The notes: generated by a model from the letters alone, not told the origin. Positions 11,579-24,340 are shown, counted from the first letter of the stretch. The stretch is DNA of 64,000 nucleotides from Crambe crambe (GCA_963924555.1 OZ004585.1:1935488-1999487); one strand, 5' to 3'. Made by a program: numbers and translations.

Positions 11579-13146
11579 ATGGCAAGTCCTCAACGTGACT
11601 ACTTCAAGTATCTTGATGAACTAAAAGAAGGTCTGAAGTGTCAGATTTGCTCAAGAGTTGCAAGGAATCCCAAGCAGCATGTAAAGTGTGGATGGCTATT
11701 TTGCTCTGAGTGTGTTGAGAAGCAAAAGAACAGGCGTTGCTCCAAATGTGATTTAGAAGAGCCTCTTTACTTTGAAGATACTAAAAGTAAGCACTGTTAC
11801 AGTAGAGAACATGAAATTTTAAAGGCATTAAATTACCTGCCTGTATAGATGGCTGTTTAAAAAAAAAACTGAAAGATGCATCATTGCATATAGATTGAAC
11901 TCTGAATGATGTATATAGATCGAATGTAGATGGGCCTTCATAGGATAATTGCCTTTAAGTTACCTTGTGCAACTGAAAAGGGTTAAGTTGAAAGTGAAAG
12001 TGGGTGTGTCACTAAAACAACCTATTGTCAATTATACAACCTATTATACACAAGACAATTATCTATGTTTCAGGCAAAAAGGAGATCCAAGCTCTCCGTG
12101 TGAAATGTAACAATGATGAGAAAGGATGTGAATGGGAAGGAACTGTTGGTACACTAGATGAACATATGGAGTCATGCACTTTCACTCTAGTCCCATGCCC
12201 CAATAGATGCAAAGATGATGATGATGATCAACTCTCAATGATATTCAAAAAAGATCTCAAAAAACATTTAAACGAACAGTGTTTGAATAGAGACTATAAA
12301 TGTGAATTCTGTGGAGAAGAGAATAACTATGCAAATATTACCCAGATCCACGACAAGGTGTGCAAGAATAAAATACTGGTCTGCGAGTGTGATCAGGTTA
12401 TGGAGCGTTTTAAGATTCAAAGGCACATTGAAAACGACTGTAGATTTGCCGTGATTGCTTGCAAGTATGAGAGCATCGGATGTCATGAGAAGCTAAAGAG
12501 GGAAGATATGGGAACACATGAGCAGGATGATAAGGTGCACCTCCATCAGGCTCTCGATACTGTGGTAGAATTGAAGCATTCGTTAAGGGAAAGAAACGAC
12601 ATTATCGTGGGATTACAACAGGACCTCAAAACTATTAAGGCAGAATTCTACACACTTGGTGAAGGAGGTTCATTCGCTTTCAAACTCACAGAATATAGTG
12701 CAAAGAAGGCAAACCGGGAAAAATTCTTGTCACGCTCGTTCTATACAAGTTTGTATGGCTATCATATGTGTGTTTTAGTATACCCCAATGGCTATAAAGG
12801 GTCGAAGCATAATGGAGAAAATACGCATGTGTCAATTTATATCAAAGCGTTAAAGGGGAAGAATGATGAATCATTGCAATGGCCATTCACTGGAACTGTT
12901 GACGTTATGCTACTGAATCAGTCCGGAAACAGCAACCATGTCAGCAAGCGTGTAAGTTTTGAGAAAGATTCTGAAGTGACAGTGGATCATTATTGGGGTT
13001 ATTCTCAGTTTATTTCACATTCTGAGCTCGAAAAACCTTCTGACAGCAATGTACAATACCTCAAAGACGACATTCTTTATTTCAGAGTCGTACTTGTCAA
13101 AGTAATAGGTCATAAACCTTGGCTGGAATGTAGTTGTACTGCATAA
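11579..13146 (+). CDS. TRAF-like RING/zinc-finger/MATH protein (copy 4)
   Basis: Exons 11579-11786 and 12074-13146, phase-1 intron of 287 bp, 426 residues. The ATG at 11579 (MASPQRDY) aligns with the start of copy 3. The RING-like finger (CQIC ... CGWLFCSEC ... CSKC) again has Trp for His; TRAF fingers follow; one finger is shortened relative to copy 3 (CECDQVMERF, lacking three residues); the helix LRERNDIIVGLQQDLKT leads into MATH from ~264, ending KPWLECSCTA. Cytoplasmic receptor adaptor by family. Its 3' end converges on the beta-spectrin-like gene, about 270 bp away on the other strand. Promoter elements could not be assigned. Confidence 0.9.
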
Positions 13147-13419
13147 TAGCTTACTTGTGAATAACTTTCCACACAGTATTAGCTATACCTCACTATATTT
13201 ATTCCATTTATTTATTTATTTATACATGTTACTCTACATACTCAACTATTACCTGTTTGTATGGCTTGAATGTTAAACATTGGAATTTTTACTCAACACT
13301 CAAACCAAAAATAAATAATGGCGCTATTATACTCAATCTGATTACTTCTTTGATAATACTCTATCCTACATATCATTCAACATCCAGCTCATAGAATTGT
13401 ATTATTCTTAGCCCGCTTT

Positions 13420-16400
13420 CTAAATATATACCTGTTGATATTGCACGGCTTCTTCCAGACGTGTTTTTCTGTTGCTAGCCATATCTTTGAGTTTCTTCCA
13501 TCGATCTTGGAGTTGATTCAGACGATGGCTGATGGTCTTACTGGCCAACTGTCCGTGACTTCTCAGCTTCTCCCCTGAACTACAGATCGCATCATAATGA
13601 GGTTGTCTTCCTGCAAAGGGAGGAGGGGGGTGGAGTGAAAAGCATTAGCTAACCCCTTACCAAGGAAGGGATAGATTAGTCAGTGGAACCTCTGAGACTA
13701 CCAAAAGTAGTCTTTTATAACAGTAGAATTTCTCTTAGTGAACCCTCTGTATTCAGAACACAATAAAAAAAGACATTTTTTCAAGGAACCAAACCATACT
13801 GCTAATACAAATTAAACCTTCTAAGAGTAGCTATCTCTCTTGGGCGATTTTTCAGAGGGTCCTTCATTTGCGGTTCCACTGTTTAATGGTTGGCTCTTCT
13901 AAGATAAACGTAGTTTCACTGAAAATACTTAATTAGTTAATGGACCTTGTATTTCGGCCTCCAGCGTCTGGTGCTTCTGCTGAAGTTTCATCACACTATT
14001 GATGTCCTTTCCATAGTCTGTGGATGAAGCCATGGGATCCTTCTCTCTGATCCAAGCCTCTTCCTCTTCCACTTGCAGGTAGAATTCCTGGACGTGTAGG
14101 GACTCACGCAGGCGAGCCAACCTATTAGAGGACAGGGTCTCCATCCTCTGACAAGCTGTGTCAAGATCTGAGATCTTGCCAATGATTTTTTCCATGTCTG
14201 GATGCTTCTCTTCCAGGAATTTCTGTGCCTGTGTTTTCAGGAATCGAGCTCGCTCAGTGAGTGTGGTGATGTCGGCCTCCAGCAGGGTATGCTTCTGGAC
14301 AAGGTCTTGCACTCCTAAAAGATGCTTCCCATGGTCTTCAGACTTCAATGTGACCTACGTACATACGTATTAGAAGATACAAATGAAATTAATAACATTC
14401 CACCTACCTTATTTATTTATTTTTATGGGGGGGGTTAATCAATCTTTAATAAGCAAACAAAAACAGACTAACAGACAGATTTACTGAAACAGACAGACAC
14501 ACAAACAGACAGACAGGCAGACAGACAGACAGACAGAGAGACATGGTACGCCAATATGAAATCAATGATTTATTAGATAGCTTGTACTGCAGTCTAGGCA
14601 TCTGAGAGAATAATCTATATATATAACTGAGAGAATCTTTGCTTACTTCAATCTGTGCTATGTCTGCAAGACAGTCATTCATCTCGGCAAAGACAGACAT
14701 GAAGTCATGGTACTTGGAGAGGGTGGAGTGACAGGCCTCAAGCTTGCTCTGCAGTCCCTCCCATTTAGTTTCGATCACCTGGCCCCTATTAATAAGAGAC
14801 AGACACAACATTATGCATGCAACTGATTACAAGAAGGGAGAGAGGTCTGGTAAGCATTGACACAGAGAACCAAAACATGAAAATTTAGGTCTTGCAGAAA
14901 TTCATATAATTGGTGAGCAAAGTGAGCCCCCCCCCTCCATTCATACGAATTGAGATTCGATCATGCGATACCTACATCACATTTAATACACATAATTATG
15001 TTTGTTTAACCTTTGACCCCACCAATAAAACATGCCCAAAGCACTTCAACAACAAATAGCTAGAGCTTATTGCTTTCTACAGCATTTTGCTGCTACCACC
15101 ACTTCATCCTGACAGCAATATCTTAGCCTAAGAAGTTGACTTCCTTCACTAACTGCTTCGCTCGCCAATTGAATATACTACACAAACATAGCTACCCTAG
15201 TTGTTACTTGGAAGAAATGCATGTATAGCTATATAGTTTGCTATGCATAATGAAGTGAATTATTTTGGAGAGAGGGTGTGTGGGCAAAAGCATTTCAGCT
15301 GGTGGACTTCATAGCTGATGATTGGAATGTGGCATCAAAGAGTACCATTTGGGAGAAGGACCAGTTATACTGTAGCCTCGTACCCAGGCTCATACCGATG
15401 ATGGCTATAAAGTTAGCTACAAGTTTCACCTTTGCTGGAGACTATCCACATCATGAAACTTCTCATGAATGAGCTCCTTGACAATGTCCCTAACCACCTG
15501 TATCCTGGCCTCTCCAGCGTGAATATCAGCACTGATGGCCTCGTGTCTCTTCAGGGCCGCATCCACTGCATGCACATCCTGCCCCTTGTTCAGCTCGTCC
15601 AGCACTTGACTCATGTCGCTCAACCACGACTCACGAAGAGCAGCCTTCCGGCTAAATTTCTCTGCTAGCTGCTCCAGTTTCTGCTGTCTATAATTATAAT
15701 AAAAACACAAATGTATGTTGATTTTAGGGAGGCAGCTCCTTCAGTTGGCTGTTGCTATTATAGTGATAATCTCACCTCATTAGTTCCTTTCGCAGTGCTA
15801 CCTCTCTCTCATGCTCAGCTGCTTCCAGTCTCACCCATGCCTACAGTAAAGAAGAAGAGGTAGAAGAAAAAGAAGAAGAAGAAGAAGAAGAAGAAGAAGA
15901 AGAAGAAGAAGAAGAAGAGAAGAAGAAGCAGAAGAAGAAGAAGAAGAAGAAGAAGAAGAAGAAGAAGAAGAAGAATATGATGATGATGATGAAGAAGAAG
16001 AAATTTAGTGTCATTTTCTTCAATTTCCATCTTAGTTTAGGCATCATCAACTACGTAGCCAATCAAGAGTATTGTAACTAAACGTATCAAGGTTATAGTA
16101 TTACCTTGTTAATGTCAGACACTAACTTTCCTTCTGGAGGGTACCAGTTCTTTTGCTTGGCTGCCCTCAGCTCAGTCTGAATATTGAAAAGCTGTATCTC
16201 AATATTGGTCCTTTCTCCATACCTGCATTATAATGATAATGACATAAGTCAGTGCTCTTCTAACCAATCACACATCCTTCGGTGAGTTTTGTTGATTATC
16301 GAGTAGCGTGAAATTTTTGAGTGATAAAATCTTTTGAAAGATTAATAAATAGTATTATACAAAAAAAGAGCACATGAACCAGAAAAAAAAGTAGTCTTAT

Positions 16401-19194
16401 ACGGGGGTGTATTGTACGCATCCTGATTCATTTCAGAGATTCCTTCAATAGCGAGGAGCTGCACTAAAAACATAGCTACACTGTATGTACATATAAGTTG
16501 CGTTAGCTACTCACTTCATACACACAATTGTGTTACATAATTATTTCATTCAATATTGAGGGAAGCAGATCTAAATAACAAGTTATGCCACTCAGTTCTC
16601 ACTTTGCTGGTTTTTGCTCTGTCCGAAAGTCCTTGAACTCTGCCATGAGTGTCTGCATGCCAGGCAGAGAATTAGGGAAAGCCCTGTTGCTAAGTGCAAT
16701 CACTGTCTGCTCAATCCACTGCAGGAGGTCAGTTGATATTCTGTCATATTCTTCTTTCTGTCCTTCTATGTCCACCATGATTCCAATCATCTGAGTTATT
16801 TTATACATGGATAATATAGCTAAAAGGCATCCTTTCTTTCAGCCTTTGAAAGTACATGGAATATTATTTAGCTACGCATGGTTTTTCAGGATTTAAATTT
16901 ATTTCAGCCTTTGGAAGTACATATAGGAACACTCCATGAAAATTTTCAGATTCCTGCCATACATGAATTTGCCTTCATAAGGCTAGAGTTATATCCACCA
17001 ATTCAAGATACCTCAATATAGAGTGAAACTTTCATGGACTATTTAGCTATGCATGGTTTTCAGGATATGAAAGGTGTTCTTTATTTCAGCCTTTGAAAGT
17101 ACGTATAGGAACACTCCATGAAAATTTTTAGATTCCTGCCATACATGAATTTGCCTTCACAAGGCTAGAGTTATATCCAATACCTCAATATAGAGTGAAA
17201 CTTTCATGGGCTATAATTATTATTATTTTCATGGATCACACTTTAACTTTTGAAAATGATGAAAATTTTACCCACGATATTTTCAGCATAAGTTTTATTC
17301 TATTCTTAATAATTATTATTGTGAACCCACCTTATTCAGTCTTCTTCCCCCAGTTTCCTCTGCTTTCATCTTGGAGAAGTAGTGGTAGTAGGACACCAGG
17401 TATGTCATGATGGACTTGTCATCTGGTCGAGAAGTGTCCACATCTTTCAAAGAGAAATTATATACGTAAGTCCACAATAATGTTACATAGCTAGCTAGCA
17501 AATGTGTGAAGCTTAGCTTAATGCTCAATAGATACAGCAGCCATGCTATTAGAAAAGTTTATGAACTTTGAACTTTAGACTTAAACCCCATACCAGTTAT
17601 CTATCACACCATGAATCTTAATAAAATTCATTGTTACCTTCAGCATCCAATAGTCTTGATATTCCCAGTTGCTTGAGTGCCACATCAAAGGCATTGTTGA
17701 GGTTGACCATCGCATTACCAGGACGCAGTCCATCGTAATCAATCAGGTCAGGCCTGTATCAAGTCAGGAGAATGAAAGTATAGCTAGGTCAGTGTGGGGT
17801 AGTATATACAGTAGGCTAGCTAGCTATGACGACAATAACTACCTGTGTTTGTGTATGAGAGCATTGAAGGCCAATCCGTTTCTCCAGCTGGAACTGAAGT
17901 TGGTCACATTCACTCCATCATACCTGGAAATGTGGATGGTAATTATAGCCACTATCTGTACGCTACTGTAGCTATGCCAACAGAGTTTAGCTGCCTATTC
18001 TTTTCTGTTCTCCTGATCACATCATGTTAATCTACACTATAAGCTGTCAGATTTTGGAGATTCCACTTTTAAAAATATTGTCCATCTTAACTAGCTACTG
18101 TAACAGTTTTGCTCATATTATACCCTGCTGTTTTCCTCTGACACCATAGCAACAAGGCTTCCTTGGCTGACTTCCTCTCACTTGACTCGTCCTCCACCTC
18201 AATATCCTGAATTTGAAATCGCAGAATAACAGTCCAAATCAATCCGAGGGTGAGCCGGGAGTTACAGTCAACAATATCTTCTGCTCCAATGTTCTCCAAG
18301 TTTACTTTCTTCTGTTGGAGGAAGGAGAGGGCCTTTCCAACGTTCTCTATCTTGTTGATCCTCAGCTTCCCTCGTCCCACTGAGGCTATTTTGTCTCCAG
18401 AGAGGATTTCGAGGAGTCGGATCAAGAGCCGTCCATCACTCAAATCTGTCAGGATGTCATTGACGTGGAGACCAGCCTGATTGTAAAGGAATCAATAATA
18501 AAGCCAATGATCCATAACTTGGCATAGCTAATGACAACTAGATATTATATTCCTGGCTAATTAAGTACCTATAAGGCAAAGCGGGGCTATTTCGAATGGC
18601 AGGGCTATTTCATAGGGTCAAAACTCCACGAGCTTACGAGCTCTATTTTGAAAGATTCTACTATTATAGTAGATTATATCCTTCAACATTGAGCTCAGAA
18701 GTATCAGTAGTTTCAGAGGAATAGCCCTGCCGTTCGAAATAGCCCCGCTTTACCTTATAGCACAAAATTGATGTGTGAAGCATAAGTGCCCTTGAAATCC
18801 ACAAAAATCTTACCCCGCCTGCTGTTTCAGGTTCTAAGGGATTCTGTATGCATTGATTCAGTGGTGTTGCTGTGCTCATGTTGCATTGGTAAGTGATAGC
18901 ATGGTACCTCACGCCCACTCCCCAGTCACAGCATAATATATAACAAGGTAATCCATGCAAATGGTTCATAGGAGATTTATGTAGCTACAGATTCTTTATG
19001 TAGCATACTTTCTAAACATGCTTGACACACCCCCATAATTGCTAGCTTCTGATATAAAAAATAAAAATAAAAAATAAATGATGCACCTTATCAAGAAAAG
19101 AATTCATCCACTTGGTGAAGGTCTTTTTCTGGATGGCCTCCCGCTCATCCTGTAGCTCCTTTATTCTCTTATGCTCAAATTTCGAGGTCGCCAT
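13420..19194 (-). CDS. Beta-spectrin-like protein, C-terminally short
   Basis: Twelve exons join without a phase error: 19194-19087, 18476-18124, 17923-17843, 17753-17638, 17443-17331, 16790-16603, 16222-16105, 15840-15776, 15687-15430, 14785-14647, 14354-13946, 13610-13420; 712 residues. The N-terminus [18 protein letters not shown] begins two calponin-homology actin-binding domains (about 20-255; [42 protein letters not shown]), followed by about four triple-helix spectrin repeats (for example [30 protein letters not shown]). Beta-spectrins crosslink actin under the plasma membrane and normally have ~17 repeats plus a PH domain. Here the last recognised exon ends at a plausible donor (CAG|gtatat), but reading on gives only Val-Tyr-Ile and a stop at 13420-13422, and no further spectrin exons are seen to the left. 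Either a truncated gene, or an exon joined to a distant 3' part. Confidence 0.85.
14452..14545. repeat. CAGA-rich simple repeat in spectrin intron
   Basis: Degenerate (ACAG)n / (CAGA)n tract on the plus strand just downstream of the exon at 14647-14785, within the intron. Confidence 0.7.
15848..16004. repeat. (GAA)n trinucleotide tract in spectrin intron
   Basis: About 155 bp of nearly pure AGA/GAA triplets on the plus strand (TTC on the gene strand), starting only ~10 bases from the acceptor of the exon at 15776-15840. On the gene strand it makes an extreme pyrimidine tract before that exon. Confidence 0.9.
16905..17215. repeat. Tandem direct repeat in spectrin intron
   Basis: A unit with ATTTCAGCCTTTGAAAGTAC, GGAACACTCCATGAAAATTT, CCATACATGAATTTGCCTTC and CAATATAGAGTGAAACTTTC occurs twice (about 16905-17045 and 17083-17210), with a partial third start near 16842. 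Period about 180 bp. Confidence 0.85.
18571..18759. repeat. MITE of the TAAGGTAAAGC family, copy 1
   Basis: Ends TAAGGCAAAGCGGGGCTATT and AATAGCCCCGCTTTACCTTA are inverted repeats; the inner CGAATGGCAGGGCTATT / AATAGCCCTGCCGTTCG also pair. The interior (CACGAGCTTACGAGCTC, CTACTATTATAGTAGATTAT) matches the copy at 42743-42944. It lies in the first intron of the spectrin-like gene. Confidence 0.9.
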
Positions 19195-22100
19195 GAAGGG
19201 GCGTGGCTCGAGTATTTAAACAGCTGCTGTGCTCGTCACTAAAGTCTGTTCGGTTATCAGCTAGCTTGCAAGTACTGACAGGTATATAGTCACTTTTCGC
19301 ATCAATTTTCTGAAGAGATTCAAGCTAATAACTTCCAATTTCAGCAAACAAAAGTGGGTGGGGCTAGGACCATGCGCACGCGCCGTACTGTAAGTGGGCG
19401 AGCGCCCCGCCCCAAAAAAATTAGTCTCGCAAGCCACACCCATTCACAGCTGGCTGAGTGAGTAGGAGTAAAATTGTTTTGTATGTCCGATTGGATTCTT
19501 GATTCTAGAGCAAAATAGTTAATTCTGCTTATCATGTGATGTGCTGTGTGATCAGGCAATCTAGAGGTCACCAGCAGACCCGAAGTGCATAGGGCGCAAT
19601 ACATTTCCTATTTTTAGCGCGTTATTGAATTATGCATGATGCGTGGGCGTTGAATCAGGAACCTCGTTGGTTTTCAACCACATTAAACAGAGCAGGTGCC
19701 TGTGCAGCCCGAAAAATTGTAGTTAAGGCATTCCTCTTAGTGTGAATTCTGAGAAGAGAGGCCCAACCAGTCTTACATAGGACTGGCAGTAAGGGATACC
19801 TGCTACAACTTTAATTTCGGGACACAGCATTTTGCAAGTAAGTATGAACAGAATTCATATTGCATAATAAAAAAAAAACATTACAGTATGTTATTTTAAA
19901 AAATTGTAGGGGCAAAATGTATAATTTAAAAGATACATACAGTTCTTCTAGCATAGTTATAGGTATGAAATGAGAATATGATAACTGTTGTAGCTTTGGA
20001 GAGAGGATGTCAAGAGGGCGTAAAAAGAGCCTGGTAGAGAATGTGGCCCATGCCACTTTTGCCAAGCTACATCCACCCACTACAGTCACTTGCATACCTG
20101 GGAAGAGAGATTGAAAGTTAAAGTGAAACAAATAAGTGACAAAGAACACTAGTGTAGAAAATGCGAAAAAGGGCAATACATTTACATCCAGCTGGTTACC
20201 TTCTGGGGCAAAGGGGCTACACCACACACTAAATGCATAGTCAAAGGTCAGTAGTTAATGACAGTATCCAGTGCTTTAGCAATAAAGTAACTAGCTACAT
20301 TGTTTTAAAAAAACAAAAACATTATTACTGGCTACGCCAAGCTAAAGGTATAGTCAAAGCTGAAATATCGATACAGAAGGTTAACAGTAACTACATTGTT
20401 ATGAGGGGTGGGGCTAAAAGTATAGTGGAATATGACAGTATCCAGCAATAACCAGGGTTTCATTTAGAATTATACCCTCAATGGACATTACCTACACATC
20501 ATATCACCTATCGATAATTATGTGTTGCAGAGGAAGCTATACCAGCTTCAGAGCTGGTACCTATTCCCGGAAATTCTTTGATCTATTCTTTGTAATGGCT
20601 TTTAGCTTTGGGGGACTCAGCCATGCTTATCTAACTAAGAATAGTACTGGAATAGAAGGCTTGTTGTATTAACTATGTCATTTAGTTAATATGCCCCCTT
20701 TGTCCCCCCTAAATGAACCCCTGATAACTTTGTTCTAAGAGGGGCACTGAAACCTTAAATTTTAAAGGTAGAACCTGTTTCCACAGAAACGACTCAAAGA
20801 GGCTCTTAGATATGACCAAATTGTCATGAAAGTATATCCTTTTGAGACCAAAGATCATGGGAACCAGCAATTTTCACCTTAAAGTGGTGGCGCAAGAGAA
20901 AAAAATTCATGTAGTAAGATAAAGTCACACCTACAAATCGAGGTCTCTCTTTTTAGAAAGAAGGCTGGCTGCTACAGCGATTTTTACCCATCCAGTCACA
21001 CCCCCAATAGTCGAATGGAGGGGGAGATGTAGCTGAGTATCCTATTATAACATGCATCTAAGGAAAGTACTTACATGATCATGACGTACATTTCTGTTTT
21101 TATACAGCCAATCCAGAAAATGATGATAATCCCTCACATGACTCTATCGACGAAGAAGACGACACTGCTGACTATTGTACCAACGATGAAGTTATAACCA
21201 TGCTCTACAATACAAGGCAAATTTTATTTCATAGATGATGACTGTAACACAGAAATGGAAAGCTGAAGATATCTACCAAAGAATTAAGAACCTCTCCTTT
21301 CCCCCTCCCCAGTGTGCATGCAATATTAAGCTGCTAAGCTGCCGCAAATAGTACACATGATTGTACAAGTAATACCAATCTAAAGATACATGCCCATAAA
21401 CCAGGAAAGTGTAGCTAACTATAAAACTTACCATGGGTAATTGGTTAATTTTGGGACACAGCATTTCGCAGGTAGCTGCACTAAAGTAGGCTAAATCCTC
21501 GCCTTGGTTATGCTTTGAACTACTTCCACAGAAAAATCGGTAGGGGCAAAATGTCTGCTTCGAGAGAAAAAAGACCTGAGGAAGTGGCAGTCAAATTTGC
21601 CACATGGAGGGGCCCTGGGAAAAAACCGTCCCACGAAGGATAGAAAGGAAGATCTCAAAGCAACGAAAGTTCATAGATGACGGCGACAAAGTAGTACATA
21701 ATTTTTTCCAGTAGGAATCTTTGTGGTGTCTAGCGTTTCTTCAGAAACCTTCTCTGAACTAGCAACACTGAAAGAGGCAGCCGTCATAAAAATTTTAAAT
21801 TTTGATCACGTGCGCGAAAATAGGAAATTCACGTTGGCGATTAGACTGGGGACAGTCCCGGAAATTTTGAGTAGAAGAACTATGCAGGATGTCCGGTGTA
21901 TGGCTTGAGATCTACAGCTAGCAGTCTATCTTTTTTTTTTTTTTTTTTGGCCTTTAGGCTTTATGCTTTTGAGCAATCCCCCCTATTTTAATTATGCCTG
22001 TTTGACTTAGTCTCATGAGTGCATCTGGCTCACGAGACTATCCTCTCGCAATCTTACTGAAAAATTTTCTTCCTAAAGGTTGTTCTGCCATGTTGTAGTT

Positions 22101-23227
22101 AGCTGTATATGCACTGATAACCTTATTGCATGCATTCCATGGTTATAAATATGGTTCATGAGACAACAAAACATTGATTACTTGCTTCCTTGACTCCAAC
22201 GATTATGCCTCTATTATGCCTGATGCTTGGGAGTACCTATTTTGCCTGAAATCATGCCGGCATAATAATATGATAGACTGGTCCCTCTACAGCTTTAATA
22301 TGACAAGGGCAAGTGCCAATAGTGTTTGGGTAGGCTACTAGTTATTATAGCGTGTATAGTAAATGAACTACATGTTTGCAGTCAATATCAGGAAGAGAAA
22401 GTTGAAACAAAGATCACCTGAAAAATCAGGAAGATACCAGTTGCCAACTTTCCAAAGCAATTTCTGGGACACCCACTGACCTAATCACACACACATACAC
22501 ATGTTCACTAAATCATTCATGAAGTAAAGTGAAGACTTCAGTCTTGTCCTATAATAATTACTGTCCTGTAGGCCACCAATATAGGTTATACATCTGAATA
22601 TAGGGAATCCATTGGATGAAGCTGGAACCAAACTCTCAGCAGATTTCATCAAGGAACTTGACAACCATCCCTCTGACATAATTATTGTATTTCGGCCTCG
22701 GTTACCTTGCCCCAGGGCTATAAATAGACATTAACTTGCACTTGACCTTTGTACCTACCATTAGCACCTGGAATTCAAAAGGTGATGATAATAGGATTTT
22801 CTCACCATCCAGTTGAATTTATAACTCACAATACATATACATGAGTTATACGTAAAGGGACTTCAACTATCCAATTATAACCCACTAGTGAAAAACTTGG
22901 CCATCATCAAGGAAGGGTTGTGAACAAGGCCAATTATTATTCACATAAGGCCACCATTTGTTGATCAGGAGTTTCTCATCAGATGGTTTCATTCAGACTG
23001 ATGCGGGCGCGCAGGTGGCATAGTAGTATATACCATTATTTTGATAGCAGTCATTTTCTTGGAGTTGACACAGGATACGTTATAGAAATTCAATAATGAC
23101 CAAATCCTGTATATAGGTAGAGTAAACTAATCCAGGTGGGGGATGCCTAATGCAAACAATCTAAATACACTATATGTACATGAAATGAAAATGAATCAGT
23201 CTGAAGAGTTTGGTAAATTAGACTAGT
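19195..23227. other. 4 kb without a recognised gene
   Basis: Starts with the probable promoter region of the spectrin-like gene. Two degenerate copies of one segment lie at about 19800-20070 and 21440-21610: both contain GGGACACAGCATTT(T/C)GCA, then GTAGGGGCAAAATGT, then a GTGGC...TTTGCCA(A/C) block in the same order. A poly-T run is at 21931-21949. A short open, acidic stretch at 21111-21230 (ENDDNPSHDSIDEEDD) follows a good acceptor (atacag) but lacks a GT donor. No complete gene could be built. Confidence 0.5.
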
Positions 23228-23970
23228 TCAGCAACATTTGCCAGCAGAATCAGTACAGCAGCATTTTTCAGGAGAGCAGGAGCAATCAGGTTTGCAGCCA
23301 CAGGGCTTTCCAGGACAGCCCACACATGTACAGATGCAGCAATTCCCGCCACAATCCTCAGTACACTTGCACTGTGGTCCACATTTACAATCCTCTAATT
23401 AAAGGAAAACAGAAAAAAATTGTGACCAGGACGTAATCTATCTACAGTCTCTAATTAAAGGAAATGAATGTATGTTCCATGCTTGTGGCACTAGTAACCA
23501 GGAGGTACTGTGGCAACTAGTTTCCTATTTTGCAGGGAGGTTTGTGTAAGCCCTTACTGGATAAGTTACACTGCACAACAAAACTGAGTGAACTCGTGGC
23601 AAAAGATGGGCTGAAAAGCACACAAAAGATCCCTAGCGAACTACTATATAGAGCTAAGATGATAAGGGGGGGGGGGGGGGGGGGGGGTACTCACTGCATT
23701 TGGTGCAGGCACAGCAATTGGTTGGACACTTGCACTTTGACTTGTCTGTACACTTGCACGATTCAGGAGTGCCATCACATCCTTGGCAGATACAGGGACA
23801 GCAGCCATTAGGACCTCCTTTGCAGGTATCACCACACTGACAGTTTTCACCACAGCTGCAGTTGCCACCTGTATAAAAATAGATGAAAAACAGCTAACTA
23901 TATTTTTTTATTAAAAGTAGCCAGGGTACTTACCGCAAGCAGGGTTCTTGCAAGCACCAGCGTCAGACAT
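23228..23970 (-). CDS. Metallothionein-like cysteine-rich protein
   Basis: Three small exons join in phase: 23970-23934, 23868-23695 and 23394-23228, giving 125 residues starting MSDAGACKNPACG and ending GKCC. I count 39 Cys (31%), mostly as CxC, CC and CxxC (CSCGENCQCGDTC, CKCGPQCKCTEDC, EKCCC), with no aromatic residues, which is the hallmark of metallothioneins. They bind Zn, Cd and Cu ions in cytosolic thiolate clusters for storage and detoxification. At 125 residues it is about twice the vertebrate length, and the two halves (exons 2 and 3) resemble each other, suggesting internal duplication. Intron 2 contains a run of ~20 G next to the exon 2 donor. Five metal-response-like heptamers lie upstream. 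Confidence 0.93.
23665..23687. repeat. Poly-G run in metallothionein intron
   Basis: A run of more than 20 G on the plus strand (poly-C on the gene strand), starting ~8 bases downstream of the exon 2 donor at 23694/23693. Its length is probably unstable and could affect assembly or splicing. Confidence 0.85.
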
Positions 23971-24084
23971 TTTCTATTTGAGTTGGAGTATTGAAGATGA
24001 GATTGAAGATGGAAATGATGAACTCTTCTTTGCAATCAATTGAAGTGGTTCTAAGCTCAGTTCTCTTTTGTACTACTAGGGTTT

Positions 24085-24260
24085 TGCACCCGTTTGACCA
24101 CGAGGACGTGCCGTGTGCAAAAGAGTTCGTGTCGAGAAAGTTAAAGCTTTAAAGGTGTCATCATGTCGCTTTTCGTGTGCAAACTTCGTATCGTGCGGCA
24201 TGCGCGCATGCGCTATGAATATAAGGGGCGTGGCTCGTGGTAGTCCATACGCATGCGCGC
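24085..24260 (-). promoter_or_regulatory. Cluster of metal-response-element-like motifs
   Basis: Upstream of the metallothionein start (23970) the MRE core TGCRCNC occurs at 24085-24091 (TGCACCC), 24113-24119 and 24175-24181 (TGCACAC on the gene strand), 24201-24207 and 24254-24260 (TGCGCGC, nearly palindromic). MREs are bound by the zinc-sensing factor MTF-1 in animals. Five in ~175 bp is well above the chance rate of about one per kb for both strands. Function inferred. Confidence 0.6.
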
Positions 24261-24340
24261 TGGCAAAATGAGGGGCACTAAAAAGAACAAAATGAGAACA
24301 AACGACCACTTTCCCAAAAGGACTTGTTAATCAACTCTAT

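Noticed and set aside
15815..16050. Minus-strand frames made of poly-Leu, poly-Phe and poly-Ser
   Set aside because: Artefacts of the GAA/TTC tract in a spectrin intron.
19811..20227. 138-codon minus-strand frame
   Set aside because: Hydrophobic AT-rich translation in a repeat-derived region; no domain, no conserved copy with the same frame.
21111..21230. Acidic open stretch (NDDNPSHDSIDEEDD) after a good acceptor
   Set aside because: No GT donor at its end (only GC) and no partner exons, so not called as a gene.
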